Below the pieces are notes generated by a model. It made no database searches. It saw nothing but the letters and a program-made list of their open reading frames with translations, and was not told the DNA's origin. DNA of 64,000 nt from Hymenobacter sp. BT730 (GTDB lineage Bacteria > Bacteroidota > Bacteroidia > Cytophagales > Hymenobacteraceae): positions 186,001 to 250,000 of the forward strand of contig NZ_JAUOFB010000002.1 in NCBI RefSeq assembly GCF_030542105.1. Reading direction: 5' to 3'. The translations under genes and the position numbers were made by a program. Of this stretch, positions 36,954-45,712 are shown one piece after another. Position 1 is the stretch's first letter, and every line of letters starts with the position of its first letter.

Positions 36954-37271
36954 CTAGGAGGAAGTTGGGGCGGCAGCGGAATCCCCTCTTACGTGGCGTA
37001 CGGAAAAAGCCATTGGAGGAGCAGAGAAAAGCCGCTTGGTTGCCGGCCATACCTGCCCAAATAACTCCGATTTACGATAAGCATCCAGAGCCGCTGCGGA
37101 TTCCCAGTGGCTGTGCGTGCAGAAAATATGGGGCGCATCGGCATCCTGCCATAGCTCCAGATACAGGCAGCCCGGCATGCTGCGAATAGCTTCCTCTGAG
37201 TTCTGAAAAATAGTCTGGAATGCTGCTACCGCCTCTGCCTGGAAGCTCATGCGCACAATGCGAATTAACAT
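36954..37271 (-). CDS. ABM-domain (antibiotic biosynthesis monooxygenase-like) protein
   Basis: A 105-residue dimeric alpha+beta barrel (ABM) protein. The start MLIRIVRMSFQ, SMPGCLYLELWQDADAP and CTHSHWESAAALDAYRKSE blocks are typical of small quinol monooxygenases and haem-degrading-like proteins. The strictly diagnostic haem or quinol residues are not evident, so the activity is open. It probably shares a transcript with hscB. Confidence 0.8.
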   Translation of the reverse strand: MLIRIVRMSFQAEAVAAFQTIFQNSEEAIRSMPGCLYLELWQDADAPHIFCTHSHWESAAALDAYRKSELFGQVWPATKRLFSAPPMAFSVRHVRGDSAAAPTSS

Positions 37272-37401
37272 ATGGGAAGAAGGAATAAGAGGTTAAGTAA
37301 AGAGTGACAGGCTGTCATATAATACTTAACATAATAAATAAATATCAATGTCGCTTCCAAGAAAAGGGCGTTTCAAAGCAGCAAAGGGCCTTCTTTTTTA
37401 A

Positions 37402-38175
37402 TTAAGTAGTTGCCGGAAAGCGGATATCTACCTGCGAATCATAATGCAGCCCGAGGAGCTCAGAGGCGTGGCCCTGATTGATGCCGATGCACAAATACCC
37501 CTGGCTATTGTAGATGCAGCCTGCTTCGCCGGGTGCTGTAGCCTGAAAGTGAGGGAGAATCTCGCGCGCTACTTCACGCGCAAAGTGAATGGTGTATGGT
37601 CGGCCGTGACCGACGGCTTCCACAGCGGTGCGCGAGATATTCGTAATCAGGTTGCCATAATGGTCCATATGCACCACGTGGCCAGTAATGCGGTGGTCCT
37701 GCAGGCGTAGCTGCCGATTGAGGAGCTGATATTGTGGTGGTGCTGGTGGGCCCAGTTCATATAAGGAGCGGCCCTGTGCCAGCGCTACTGCGGCCGAGGC
37801 CAGCACGTCGCGGGTGGGGGAGGCAGTAGGCTCCAGCGCTGAAAGCGCTACCACTTCATCGGCCTGTCCATCCGTGAGTAAAGGGAGCAGCCCATTATCA
37901 GCCGTAACAAAATAGTGGCCCTGGTAGCGAGCCGCCCGCCAACTGCCGCCTGCCGTTCCCCAGTCGTTTACGCCAACCAGGTGTACTGTGCCGGCTGGGA
38001 AGTCAGAAAATACGGCGCCGAGAACGTACACGGCATGGGCGATGTTAAAGGGTTCAATGGCGTGGGTAATGTCCAGGACCGGTTGCATGGGAGCCAGCTG
38101 CAGAATCCGCGCCTTTACGGCGGCCACATAATGGTCGCGGTAGCCGAAATCAGACAGAAACGTAATCAGGCCCAT
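37402..38175 (-). CDS. SAM hydrolase/SAM-dependent halogenase-like protein (DUF62)
   Basis: A 257-residue member of the DUF62 (S-adenosyl-L-methionine hydroxide adenosyltransferase) family, relatives of fluorinase that hydrolyse SAM to adenosine and methionine. Family motifs: ITFLSDFGYRDHYVAAVKA at the N terminus, ITHAIEPFNIAHAVYVL, TADNGLLPLL and HMDHYGNLITNIS in the C-terminal domain. It lacks an obvious halogen-site insertion, so hydrolase is more likely than halogenase. It is divergent from phoH with a 75-bp gap. Physiological role unclear. Confidence 0.87.
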   Translation of the reverse strand: MGLITFLSDFGYRDHYVAAVKARILQLAPMQPVLDITHAIEPFNIAHAVYVLGAVFSDFPAGTVHLVGVNDWGTAGGSWRAARYQGHYFVTADNGLLPLLTDGQADEVVALSALEPTASPTRDVLASAAVALAQGRSLYELGPPAPPQYQLLNRQLRLQDHRITGHVVHMDHYGNLITNISRTAVEAVGHGRPYTIHFAREVAREILPHFQATAPGEAGCIYNSQGYLCIGINQGHASELLGLHYDSQVDIRFPATT

Positions 38176-38250
38176 GCCAAAATGCTGAGTTCTTCGTACT
38201 ATTGTTTACCCACGTGAGGGCGGCAAAAGTAGGCTATTTGCCTCGAACAA

Positions 38251-39384
38251 GTGCTGTCTTTCCGGGTTCTTCTTTTCTTAACGCCGTTCAAAATCCCCTT
38301 AAGTTTGGTCGAGAAAATCATCACGCTCGAAAACGTCTCCCTCGTCGATTTCCTGGGACCTGATAACCAGAACATCCGACAGCTGGCCGCGGCCTTCCCC
38401 GGCAGCAAGATTATATCCCGAGGCAACGAAATTAAAATTCAAGGGCAGACGCCCATCATCGCCCGCATCAACGAAATCCTGTCCTCGCTCATCGAGCACT
38501 ACCATCAGTACGGGCAAATCACAGACAAAACCGTTAACCAGTACCTCAACGCTGCCGATGAGGAGCAGGAGGAGCGCAGCCTGGCTGCTGCCCCCGATGT
38601 TATTGTATTTGGCGCCAAAGGTGGGATTATCAAAGCCAAAACGGCCAATCAAAAGCGTTTGGTGGATGCCGTGATGAAGCACGACCTGGTGTTTACGCTG
38701 GGCCCGGCTGGTACCGGTAAAACCTACGTGTCGGTGGCGCTGGCGGTGCGGGCGCTCAAAAACAAAGAGGTCAAGAAAATCATCATTTCCCGCCCCGTAG
38801 TGGAAGCCGGCGAGAGCCTCGGCTTTCTGCCCGGAGACATGAAGGAAAAAGTAGACCCCTATCTGCGCCCGATTTACGATGCCCTGGAAGACATGATTCC
38901 GGCGGAAAAGCTAAAGTTCTACCAGGAAAACAAAATCATTGAAATAGCGCCGCTGGCCTACATGCGCGGCCGCACGCTGAACAATGCCTTTGTGCTGCTG
39001 GACGAAGCCCAAAACACCACGCCCTCCCAGCTGAAGATGTTCCTGACGCGCATGGGCCCCTCAGCCAAGGTGATGGTGAACGGCGACCGGACCCAGATTG
39101 ACCTGCCGACCAAGCAGAAATCGGGACTGATCCAGGCCATGGATATTCTGAAGGATGTGAGCGGTATTGGGTTTGTGGAAATGACGGCCGAGGATGTGGT
39201 GCGCCACCGCCTCGTGAAGGAAATTGTAATGGCTTACGACCGTTTCGACGTGAAGCTACAGCACGACCAGGCCCAGCGTCCGCGCCGGGAGTATCGTCGC
39301 CCCGAAACGCCTGAAAACCATCCGGATGCCCGGCGGGCTGAAGATGGTACCGCTGAGTTGCCCGTAAACCACGAGCAGCTGTAA
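38251..39384 (+). CDS. phoH: PhoH-family ATPase
   Basis: A cytoplasmic PhoH/PhoL-type P-loop ATPase of 377 residues from the GTG at 38251, or 359 from a TTG at 38305 (MVEKIITLENVSLVDFLG). The second start fits the usual length of relatives better. An N-terminal KH-like region (GPDNQNIRQLAAAFPGSKI) precedes the ATPase core with Walker A GPAGTGKT, ISRPVVEAGESLGFLPGD, Walker B FVLLDEAQNTT and NGDRTQIDLP. The C-terminal tail is charged and probably disordered. Implicated in RNA metabolism in other bacteria, often near ybeY. Its stop is 19 bp before the GNAT gene, probably one transcript. Confidence 0.9.
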   Translation: MLSFRVLLFLTPFKIPLSLVEKIITLENVSLVDFLGPDNQNIRQLAAAFPGSKIISRGNEIKIQGQTPIIARINEILSSLIEHYHQYGQITDKTVNQYLNAADEEQEERSLAAAPDVIVFGAKGGIIKAKTANQKRLVDAVMKHDLVFTLGPAGTGKTYVSVALAVRALKNKEVKKIIISRPVVEAGESLGFLPGDMKEKVDPYLRPIYDALEDMIPAEKLKFYQENKIIEIAPLAYMRGRTLNNAFVLLDEAQNTTPSQLKMFLTRMGPSAKVMVNGDRTQIDLPTKQKSGLIQAMDILKDVSGIGFVEMTAEDVVRHRLVKEIVMAYDRFDVKLQHDQAQRPRREYRRPETPENHPDARRAEDGTAELPVNHEQL

Positions 39385-39403
39385 TTTCCCCGCTTACCTC
39401 TGC

Positions 39404-39844
39404 ATGAAAGCTTACCAAATTTCCTCTCCCCAGGACCGTGCCACGGCCTTTGCCATCCGCGAAAAAGTGTTTGTGGAAGAGCAGGGAGTTCCGCGGGCTG
39501 ACGAGTATGACTCGCACGATGAGCGGGACGCCCGGCATTACCTGGTGGTGTCAGATGAGGGCACTCCTTGCGGCGCTGCACGCTGGCGCACCACTGAATA
39601 TGGGGTAAAGCTAGAGCGTTTTGCCGTTCTGGAGGCCTTTCGTAACCGCGCTGCCGGCAGTGCCATTCTGCAGCGCGTACTAGCAGACGTGCAGCAGGAG
39701 CATCCCAATGCAACGGTGTACTTGAATGCCCAGCTTCCGGCTATTGCCTTTTATGAGCGCCATGGCTTTGTGAAAGTGGGTGAGAAATTCACGGAGTGCG
39801 ACATAGAACACTACAAAATGGAGTGGCAGCGCCCCGAGGCGTAA
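39404..39844 (+). CDS. GNAT-family N-acetyltransferase (ElaA/YjcF-like)
   Basis: A 146-residue GNAT protein. AFAIREKVFVEEQGVPRADEYD near the start and DARHYLVVSDEGTPCGAARWR are typical of the YjcF-type subgroup. The acetyl-CoA-binding region is LERFAVLEAFRNRAAGSAIL, and the C-terminal FYERHGFVKVGEKFTECDIEHYKM completes the fold. The acceptor substrate is not known for this group. It ends at a strong intrinsic terminator. Confidence 0.88.
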   Translation: MKAYQISSPQDRATAFAIREKVFVEEQGVPRADEYDSHDERDARHYLVVSDEGTPCGAARWRTTEYGVKLERFAVLEAFRNRAAGSAILQRVLADVQQEHPNATVYLNAQLPAIAFYERHGFVKVGEKFTECDIEHYKMEWQRPEA

Positions 39845-39870
39845 GTTTTCATAGACTATTAATAATAGCC

Positions 39871-39908
39871 AGCGCCCTGCTGTTCTTCGGAATAGCAGGG
39901 CGCTTTTA
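39871..39908 (+). terminator. Intrinsic terminator of the phoH-GNAT unit
   Basis: AGCGCCCTGCT pairs with AGCAGGGCGCT, capped by a CTTCGG tetraloop and followed by TTTTA. It lies 27 bp after the GNAT stop. Confidence 0.9.
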
Positions 39909-40015
39909 TGATCAGGAAGGCAACAAAATATCGATCCTGCTTTTGTTGAACTTCCTGTAATTGCGTAACATGGCTGTTAGTTTTATGCTATTCCATAGTT
40001 TCTGTCCTATAATTT

Positions 40016-42244
40016 ATGATAACCTGGGCTCCGTATGCCTTTGTGCGGTTAACGCTGGCATTGGCTGCCGGCATTATTACCTACCTCTACATAGGAACGC
40101 AACTGCCGCCGTTGTTGGGCCCGCTTTTAGGCCTGGTAGCGGTGTATGCAGTAGTGCAAGTGTGGGCCAGTCGTCAACCCAGCCGGAGCGCTACTGATGC
40201 CACGGGCCTGTTAGCCATAGCAGTGCTGTACCTGGCGGGGGCCACACTCACACAGGAAGCTACCCAGAGCCGCCGGCATAATCATATCTACCGCTTCGGC
40301 GGTAAAATAGAGTTCTACCGCGCCGTGGTAGATGACTATACAGTGGTCCGCCCCGCCACGTATGCTACCACCGTGCGGGTGTCGGCGGTGCGGATAGCAG
40401 GACAGTGGCAGGCCGCAGTGGGCGGAATCCGGGTGTCTATCCCGCGCGACTCCGGCGTGGTAATGCCGCAGTATGGTGATGTATGGCTGGTACGCGGAGC
40501 CCCCGCTCCCAGTAAGCCTCCGCTGAACCCCGGGGAGTTCAACTACCGCCGCTACCTGGAGTATCATCAGGTTTACCATCAGCAGTTTATTCATCCCGAC
40601 CAATATCGCACCCTGGCGCACACGCCGCCTAACCCGCTAAAAGCTATGAGTATGCGGGCGGCCCGGGTACTGGATGGCGTATTTCGCGAGTATGTGCACG
40701 CTAAGCGGGAATATGCGCTTTCCTCGGCGCTGGTGCTGGGGATTAAGGATGATGTAGATCAGGAAACCCGCCAGGCTTATGCTAACACGGGTACCACGCA
40801 TATTATGGCCGTATCGGGGTTGCAGGTGGGCTTGCTGTTTGCGCTGGTTACCTGGCTGCTGACGCGCTTTTTCGGCGCTATGCCGGGCTTCCGGTTCTGG
40901 TCGGCAGGAGTAGGGCTGGCGGTTATCTGGAGCTATGCGTTCCTCACCGGGCTGTCGGCCTCGGTGCTGCGAGCAGCCGTCATGTTCACCTTCATTATTT
41001 TGGCCCGTACCTGGGGAAGGCAGAGCAACATGTACAATACCCTAGCCGTGGCTGCTTTTGTGCTGCTGTGCTACGACCCTTTTTTGCTGGTGGATGTAGG
41101 GTTTCAGCTCTCCTTTCTGGCTGTGTTGAGCATTGTGTACCTGCAGCCGCGCATTGCTTCGTGGTTTGATTTCCGGGATAAAGCTCTGGAGCAGCTGCGT
41201 CCCTGGCAGCCACGCGCCGTGCAGCGGCTGTGGCGCGGCGCCGGCCATACCGCCGACTGGATCTGGCAGGCTACGGCCTTGTCGTTGGCGGCACAGGTAG
41301 CCACTTTCCCGCTGGGGTTGTTTTATTTTCATCAGTTCCCCCTCACGTTCCTGTTTTCCAATCTGGTTGCCGTTCCTATTTCCTCGGGGGCGGTGTATGT
41401 AGGGGTGGTGCTGTTGCTGCTGAAGGGCTTGGTGACGCTGCTCAGCCTGCTGGTTCCGGCAGCGGCCTCTATCCTTGATTGGCTTCCCCGGCTTGTTGCC
41501 TGGATATTTGAGCAGATGATTTGGCTGTTCAACGAATATATCTTCTGGATTGGGCGGGCCATGCCCGGGGCGTTGCTCACGGGCATTCACGTAACCGCCC
41601 CGCAGGCCTGGCTCATTTTTGCCTGTATTCTGGCCCTGTTGGCCTTTTTTGCCGTGCGGCGCCTCTCGTGGCTGATGGTGGCCTGCGCCCTGTTAGGCAT
41701 ATTTGCCGGTAGCCGGGTGTGGGCTGCCCACCGCCTGGCGCCCGATGAGCAGTTTGTTGTCTATAGTATCCCGCGCCGCTCCGTTTGCGGGTTCTGGCGC
41801 GGCGCTACGGCGGAAATCGTCACCACCGATTCCTTACCCCTGTCGGAAACGGAGCGTACTTACCGTATTGTGCCGGGCATCATTCAGCGGGAGGCACGAC
41901 GCGTGCGCTACTATCAGGGGTGGGAAGGAGTGCCGCTGGCGGTGCGGCCGGTTGCTCCGGGCGTACAGGTTCTGGTGTGGCAGGGGCTGCGCGTAGCTCT
42001 GGTGAGTGGCCGCCTGGAAGGCTACCGGCAGCCCGTTTCCGTAGATGTAGTGGTGCTGCGCCGGAACGCCCGCGTGAAGGCCGAGGAGGTGGCCGCCACC
42101 TTTGGGAAGCAGCCTCCGGTTGTGTTCGATTCATCTTGTAAATCATGGTACATTTTACGGCAGGATTCTCTCTTTCAAGCAGCTGGTATTCAAGTATATG
42201 ATGTAGCTGCCCGTGGCGCTTTCATCGTCCGGCCTCCCCGGTAA
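40016..42244 (+). CDS. comEC: ComEC/Rec2-family competence protein
   Basis: A 742-residue inner-membrane protein of the DNA-uptake channel. N-terminal helices flank a DUF4131/OB-like periplasmic domain (VVDDYTVVRPATYATTVRV ... YGDVWLVRG). The Competence core holds the family motif TGTTHIMAVSGLQVGLLF (about 258-275), then several helices (VDVGFQLSFLAVLSIVYLQ). The C-terminal 170 residues are hydrophilic and lack the metallo-beta-lactamase HxHxDH motif found in Firmicute ComEC, as is usual for Bacteroidota. Flanked by a terminator upstream and a 152-bp gap downstream, so probably monocistronic. Confidence 0.9.
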   Translation: MITWAPYAFVRLTLALAAGIITYLYIGTQLPPLLGPLLGLVAVYAVVQVWASRQPSRSATDATGLLAIAVLYLAGATLTQEATQSRRHNHIYRFGGKIEFYRAVVDDYTVVRPATYATTVRVSAVRIAGQWQAAVGGIRVSIPRDSGVVMPQYGDVWLVRGAPAPSKPPLNPGEFNYRRYLEYHQVYHQQFIHPDQYRTLAHTPPNPLKAMSMRAARVLDGVFREYVHAKREYALSSALVLGIKDDVDQETRQAYANTGTTHIMAVSGLQVGLLFALVTWLLTRFFGAMPGFRFWSAGVGLAVIWSYAFLTGLSASVLRAAVMFTFIILARTWGRQSNMYNTLAVAAFVLLCYDPFLLVDVGFQLSFLAVLSIVYLQPRIASWFDFRDKALEQLRPWQPRAVQRLWRGAGHTADWIWQATALSLAAQVATFPLGLFYFHQFPLTFLFSNLVAVPISSGAVYVGVVLLLLKGLVTLLSLLVPAAASILDWLPRLVAWIFEQMIWLFNEYIFWIGRAMPGALLTGIHVTAPQAWLIFACILALLAFFAVRRLSWLMVACALLGIFAGSRVWAAHRLAPDEQFVVYSIPRRSVCGFWRGATAEIVTTDSLPLSETERTYRIVPGIIQREARRVRYYQGWEGVPLAVRPVAPGVQVLVWQGLRVALVSGRLEGYRQPVSVDVVVLRRNARVKAEEVAATFGKQPPVVFDSSCKSWYILRQDSLFQAAGIQVYDVAARGAFIVRPPR

Positions 42245-42396
42245 GACGTTCATCAGCAGCCGTTCATCGTAACAATACCACGAGAAGTCTTTCTTTGTAG
42301 CATCGTTTTTGTTAGGTTTAGATACTGCACTTTCCGGCCTGCAAATACCAAAACGCGCTACGGCCGACCATTTTACCACCGCCAGCAACAATAACC

Positions 42397-43206
42397 ATGG
42401 ACAATTTTCCTACCCAGGAGTTAGAAGCGCTGCGCTACATTCAATATGAGTGCCGCGACGCTATCGGCTATATTACCCTGAACCGGCCTGAAAAGCGCAA
42501 TGCGCTCAGTGCCGAGATGGTAAGCGAGCTAAAGCTGGCCTTTTCGGCGGCTGAAGACGATGAAACTTGTAAAGTAATTGTGCTGCGGGCCGCCGGAGAG
42601 GTGTTCTGCGCTGGTGCCGATTTGGCATACATTCAGGAGCTGCAGGGCTTTGGCTACACTGATAACCTGGCCGACAGTACCCACCTGATGCAGCTGTTTC
42701 ATCAGATATATACCCTGAATAAAGTAGTAGTGGGGCAGGTGCAGGGCCATGCGCTGGCCGGCGGTTGCGGCCTGGCTACCATTTGCGACTTTGCTTTTAC
42801 TGTGCCTGAAGCCAAGTTTGGCTACACGGAGGTGAAAATAGGCTTCCTGCCTGCCATTGTAAGCGTATTTCTGCTGCGCAAAATAGGGGAGGCGCGAACC
42901 AAACAATTACTGCTCACCGGCGACATTATTACCGCTGATAAAGCCGCCGAATTTGGCCTCGTAAACTTTATAGTAAGCCGCGAAGAGCTGGCTGATAACG
43001 TATTCAAGTTTGCCCGCCGCTTGTGCACGGAGAATTCAGGGCAAAGCATGGAGCTGACCAAGGAAATGCTGGCCCGCATCCCGGAAATGCCGCTGGAAGA
43101 CAGCCTCTTGTATGCTGCGCAGATGAATGCTGAAGCCAGGGGCTCACAGGATTGCCGTCGCGGTATTGCGGCTTTCCTGAACAAAGAGAAAATCTCCTGG
43201 GATTAA
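42397..43206 (+). CDS. Enoyl-CoA hydratase/isomerase family protein
   Basis: A 269-residue crotonase-fold enzyme. TLNRPEKRNALSAEM at the start, the oxyanion-hole segment FCAGADLAYIQEL (about 70-82), the second oxyanion block GHALAGGCGLATICDF and the FGYTEVKIGFLPAIVSVFL region are clear. The Glu expected at the catalytic site is present in TEVKIG. It resembles methylglutaconyl-CoA/enoyl-CoA hydratases of fatty or branched-chain acid breakdown. Cytoplasmic. Alone between ComEC and a hairpin terminator; its pathway cannot be judged from neighbours. Confidence 0.88.
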   Translation: MDNFPTQELEALRYIQYECRDAIGYITLNRPEKRNALSAEMVSELKLAFSAAEDDETCKVIVLRAAGEVFCAGADLAYIQELQGFGYTDNLADSTHLMQLFHQIYTLNKVVVGQVQGHALAGGCGLATICDFAFTVPEAKFGYTEVKIGFLPAIVSVFLLRKIGEARTKQLLLTGDIITADKAAEFGLVNFIVSREELADNVFKFARRLCTENSGQSMELTKEMLARIPEMPLEDSLLYAAQMNAEARGSQDCRRGIAAFLNKEKISWD

Positions 43207-43219
43207 GGTAAATCATAGA

Positions 43220-43264
43220 ATAAGGCCTGACTTTGCTGCTTTTTGCAGGAAAGCCGGGCCTTAT
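43220..43264 (+). terminator. Hairpin after the enoyl-CoA hydratase gene
   Basis: ATAAGGCC...CTTT pairs with AAAG...GGCCTTAT around a T-rich loop, 14 bp past the stop. No T-run follows, so it may act as an RNA 3' stabiliser or a weak terminator. Confidence 0.55.
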
Positions 43265-43354
43265 ATTGCTTACCTTGCTCAATCTACCTGCAGGCTAGCG
43301 CCCTCATCTAGAGGTTTTCTCTCAACTTTTCGCTTATCCGCTGGTTAGCAGCAC

Positions 43355-43855
43355 ATGACAACGCTGGCAGCTGTAGCCGTTACCACCGCTACTTTTCTGG
43401 GAATGGAACTGGTGGCCTGGGGTATGCACAAATTTGTGCTGCACGGGCCGTTGTGGTTTTTGCACCGCTCACATCATGTGCGGCACCCTCACCGCTTTGA
43501 GCGCAACGACTTCTTTTTCCTGTTTTATGGGCTGTTGTCAATGCTGTTTATCGTGTATGGCTCCCCAACTAAAGATTGGCGCTTTTGGGTGGGCACCGGC
43601 ATTGCTGCCTACGGTACAGTATACTTTTTTGTGCACGATGTCCTGATTCATGGGCGGCTGCGCTTCTGGCGTAAGTCACGCAATACTTACCTGCGGGCCC
43701 TGAATATGGCTCATAAGATGCACCACAAAACTACCGGCCGCCTGGGCTCGGTGGAGTTTGGAATGCTATGGGTATCCCCTAAATACTATGTGAAGGCCTG
43801 GCGCCGCCCGGCGCCAACACAAAAGTTTGCTAATCAGAAAGAAATAATACGCTAG
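43355..43855 (+). CDS. crtZ: Beta-carotene 3-hydroxylase
   Basis: A 166-residue di-iron membrane hydroxylase that adds 3-hydroxyl groups to the beta-ionone rings of carotenoids. The histidine clusters are complete: H25xxxxH30, H37RSHH41, HDVLIH near 128 and HKMHH near 154. The four hydrophobic segments and small size match CrtZ rather than larger fatty-acid hydroxylases. Its TAG overlaps the GTG of the next gene by one base, so it is coupled to the MerR/CarH-like regulator. With crtW at the far end of the cluster it could support astaxanthin-type products if beta-rings are made. Confidence 0.9.
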   Translation: MTTLAAVAVTTATFLGMELVAWGMHKFVLHGPLWFLHRSHHVRHPHRFERNDFFFLFYGLLSMLFIVYGSPTKDWRFWVGTGIAAYGTVYFFVHDVLIHGRLRFWRKSRNTYLRALNMAHKMHHKTTGRLGSVEFGMLWVSPKYYVKAWRRPAPTQKFANQKEIIR

Positions 43856-44766
43856 TGGGACAGTTTTCAATCAGCGACCTGGAACAGCTTTCCGGTATTA
43901 AGGCGCATACCATCCGGATGTGGGAGCAGCGCTATGGCATTCTGCAGCCAGTGCGCACGGCCACTAATATCCGCACGTATTGCGACGAAGACCTGCGCCG
44001 GCTGCTGAATGTGGCTACCCTGTGCTCCCGCGGGCACCGCATCTCACGGGTAGCTCAGCTAAAGCCCGAGGAACTGAGCCAGGCAGTTATTTCCTGCTGC
44101 GATGATGTGCACGACTACTGCCAACAGGTAAACTCCTTGCTGGCCGCCATGCTGGAAATGGATGAGCGCCGCCTGTGCTGCCTGTTAGACACGGCTATTA
44201 AGGAACTGGGGTTTGAAGAAGCCGTTTTGCAGGTTGCCTATCCATTTCTGCAGCGCATAGGTGTACTGTGGCAGGCAGGCTCTGTTAATCCGGCCCAAGA
44301 ACACCTGGTAGCCAATTTGTTGCGGCAAAAAATGATAGTGGCCATCGATGGCCTGCCGCCGGTGCAGCCGGCTCAGGCCCGGCGGTGGGTACTATTTCTG
44401 CCGGAGGGAGAAATGCACGAGCTGGCCCTGCTTTTTATGAATTATTCCCTGCGCCTGCGCGGGCAGCACGTGCTGTATCTGGGACAGAACCTGCCGGTAG
44501 GGGAGTTAAAGGCCGTGTGCGAGACGTACCAGCCGCATGCATTATGCACCGTGATGACGGCCCTGCCGGAGCGCGACCGGGTACAGGAATTTGTAGAACA
44601 GATTCATAGCCTATGCCCTGAGATAATGCTGTATCTATATGGCCCACTAGCCCAGCAGGAAAGCCTGCGCCTGCCGCCCAATACAGTTCGGGTACGGCTT
44701 ATTACTGATTTCTTGGCCTTGGCGGGCCGCTTATGCACCTGCCCTGCCGAGCCAGTGGTTGCTTAG
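43855..44766 (+). CDS. MerR-family regulator with cobalamin-binding-like domain (CarH/LitR type)
   Basis: A 303-residue regulator. The GTG start overlaps the crtZ stop. The N-terminal MerR winged helix (FSISDLEQLSGIKAHTIRMWEQRYGIL) is followed by a four-helix bundle and a Rossmann-like domain as in CarH. The residues used by Thermus CarH to hold adenosylcobalamin have counterparts: W139 (GVLWQAG), E149-H150 (PAQEH) and a lower-ligand candidate H188 in EGEMHELAL. So it may be a B12-based light sensor repressing the carotenoid genes. The canonical DxHxxG is altered (ExHxxA), so cobalamin binding needs proof. The divergence from the canonical motif is seen; light sensing is inferred. Confidence 0.82.
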   Translation: MGQFSISDLEQLSGIKAHTIRMWEQRYGILQPVRTATNIRTYCDEDLRRLLNVATLCSRGHRISRVAQLKPEELSQAVISCCDDVHDYCQQVNSLLAAMLEMDERRLCCLLDTAIKELGFEEAVLQVAYPFLQRIGVLWQAGSVNPAQEHLVANLLRQKMIVAIDGLPPVQPAQARRWVLFLPEGEMHELALLFMNYSLRLRGQHVLYLGQNLPVGELKAVCETYQPHALCTVMTALPERDRVQEFVEQIHSLCPEIMLYLYGPLAQQESLRLPPNTVRVRLITDFLALAGRLCTCPAEPVVA

Positions 44767-44988
44767 AGTTCCGTTAAGCAGCCTAGACGCCTTATTCACC
44801 TGCCAGCATCAGAAAAAGCTGCCTTCCCGGGTTCTGGAAGGAGATAGGCGGAATTATGTACCGCTGAAATCGAGCCTGATTACCAAGGGATTCGTAGGTT
44901 GACAAGGCCAAACGGAGGGAAAAGAATGGCAAAAGTCGGTTGTGAAAAATTTTCTTTTGCACAATGGTACATCTTTCGATTCTTCCCG

Positions 44989-44996
44989 TATATTTG
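44989..44996 (+). promoter_or_regulatory. -7 promoter element of the ECF sigma gene
   Basis: TATATTTG matches TAnnTTTG exactly, 31 bp before the ATG at 45028, inside an AT-rich 260-bp leader. No TTG at the preferred distance is evident (the nearest is 29 bp upstream), so the -33 region may be read by another factor. Confidence 0.45.
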
Positions 44997-45027
44997 TTTA
45001 ACTTTTTGCCACGAAAAGCTAAACAAG

Positions 45028-45543
45028 ATGACTTCTCTGGAATTTACCGACCAAGTACAAAAGATTTCCTACTCTTTGAAGCCCGTGGCGATGAACCTGA
45101 CCCGCGATGCTGACGATGCCAAGGATTTGGTACAGGAAACCCTGTTGAAGGCGCTGCTGAACAAGGACAAGTTCAAAGCCGGCACCAACCTGAAGGCATG
45201 GTTGTACACCATCATGCGCAACACGTTTATCAACAACTACAATAAGATAACGAAGCGCAACAGTAACATTGATAGTACTGATTACTTCCAGTACTTCAAC
45301 ACCGACGAAAACTACATTACCCACAACGGCGCTACCAGCGACTTTGTGGTGACGGACATCAACGAAGCCATTGCCAGCCTATCGGCCGACTACCGCACGC
45401 CGTTTATGATGTATTACATCGGTTATAAGTACCTGGAAATAGCTGATAAACTGCAAATTCCAATCGGGACTGTAAAAAACCGGATTCACATTGCCCGAAA
45501 AGAGTTAAAAGACGTATTGAAGGTATACGCCCCCGGCGTGTAG
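45028..45543 (+). CDS. ECF-type RNA polymerase sigma factor
   Basis: A 171-residue sigma-70 family ECF factor. The ATG at 45028 (MTSLEFTDQVQK) is chosen; the open frame continues upstream across the promoter. Region 2 has DADDAKDLVQETLLKAL and TNLKAWLYTIMRNTFIN; region 4 has LSADYRTPFMMYYIGYKYLEIADKL and the recognition helix IPIGTVKNRIHIARKEL. No anti-sigma gene follows. In Bacteroidota carotenoid clusters a MerR regulator, an ECF sigma factor, crtI and crtB commonly sit together, so it probably drives crtI/crtB transcription. A terminator separates it from crtI. Confidence 0.93.
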   Translation: MTSLEFTDQVQKISYSLKPVAMNLTRDADDAKDLVQETLLKALLNKDKFKAGTNLKAWLYTIMRNTFINNYNKITKRNSNIDSTDYFQYFNTDENYITHNGATSDFVVTDINEAIASLSADYRTPFMMYYIGYKYLEIADKLQIPIGTVKNRIHIARKELKDVLKVYAPGV

Positions 45544-45578
45544 GGAATAGGGAGAGAGTACAACCGCCCCGGGCGTAA

Positions 45579-45630
45579 CGGGCCGCGGGTGACGACAGCG
45601 CAAGCTTCGCCGCTCGCGGCCCGGTTTTTT
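45579..45630 (+). terminator. Intrinsic terminator between sigma factor and crtI
   Basis: CGGGCCGCG pairs with CGCGGCCCG and TTTTTT follows; the long loop contains a further small stem. It separates the regulator genes from the biosynthetic genes, so crtI should have its own promoter, perhaps one read by this sigma factor. Confidence 0.8.
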
Positions 45631-45712
45631 GCCCACCAGCCACTATTCAGGGCTTTATGCCACCTTTGTACTGCTCGCATCTGCGAAATCTGCGCCCAAA
45701 TCTGAATCATCT

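Noticed and set aside
37272..37401. GGGC-containing stretch after the DUF62 gene as a terminator
   Set aside because: AAAAGGGCG and GGGCCTTC do not form a consistent inverted pair; pairing breaks after a few bases.
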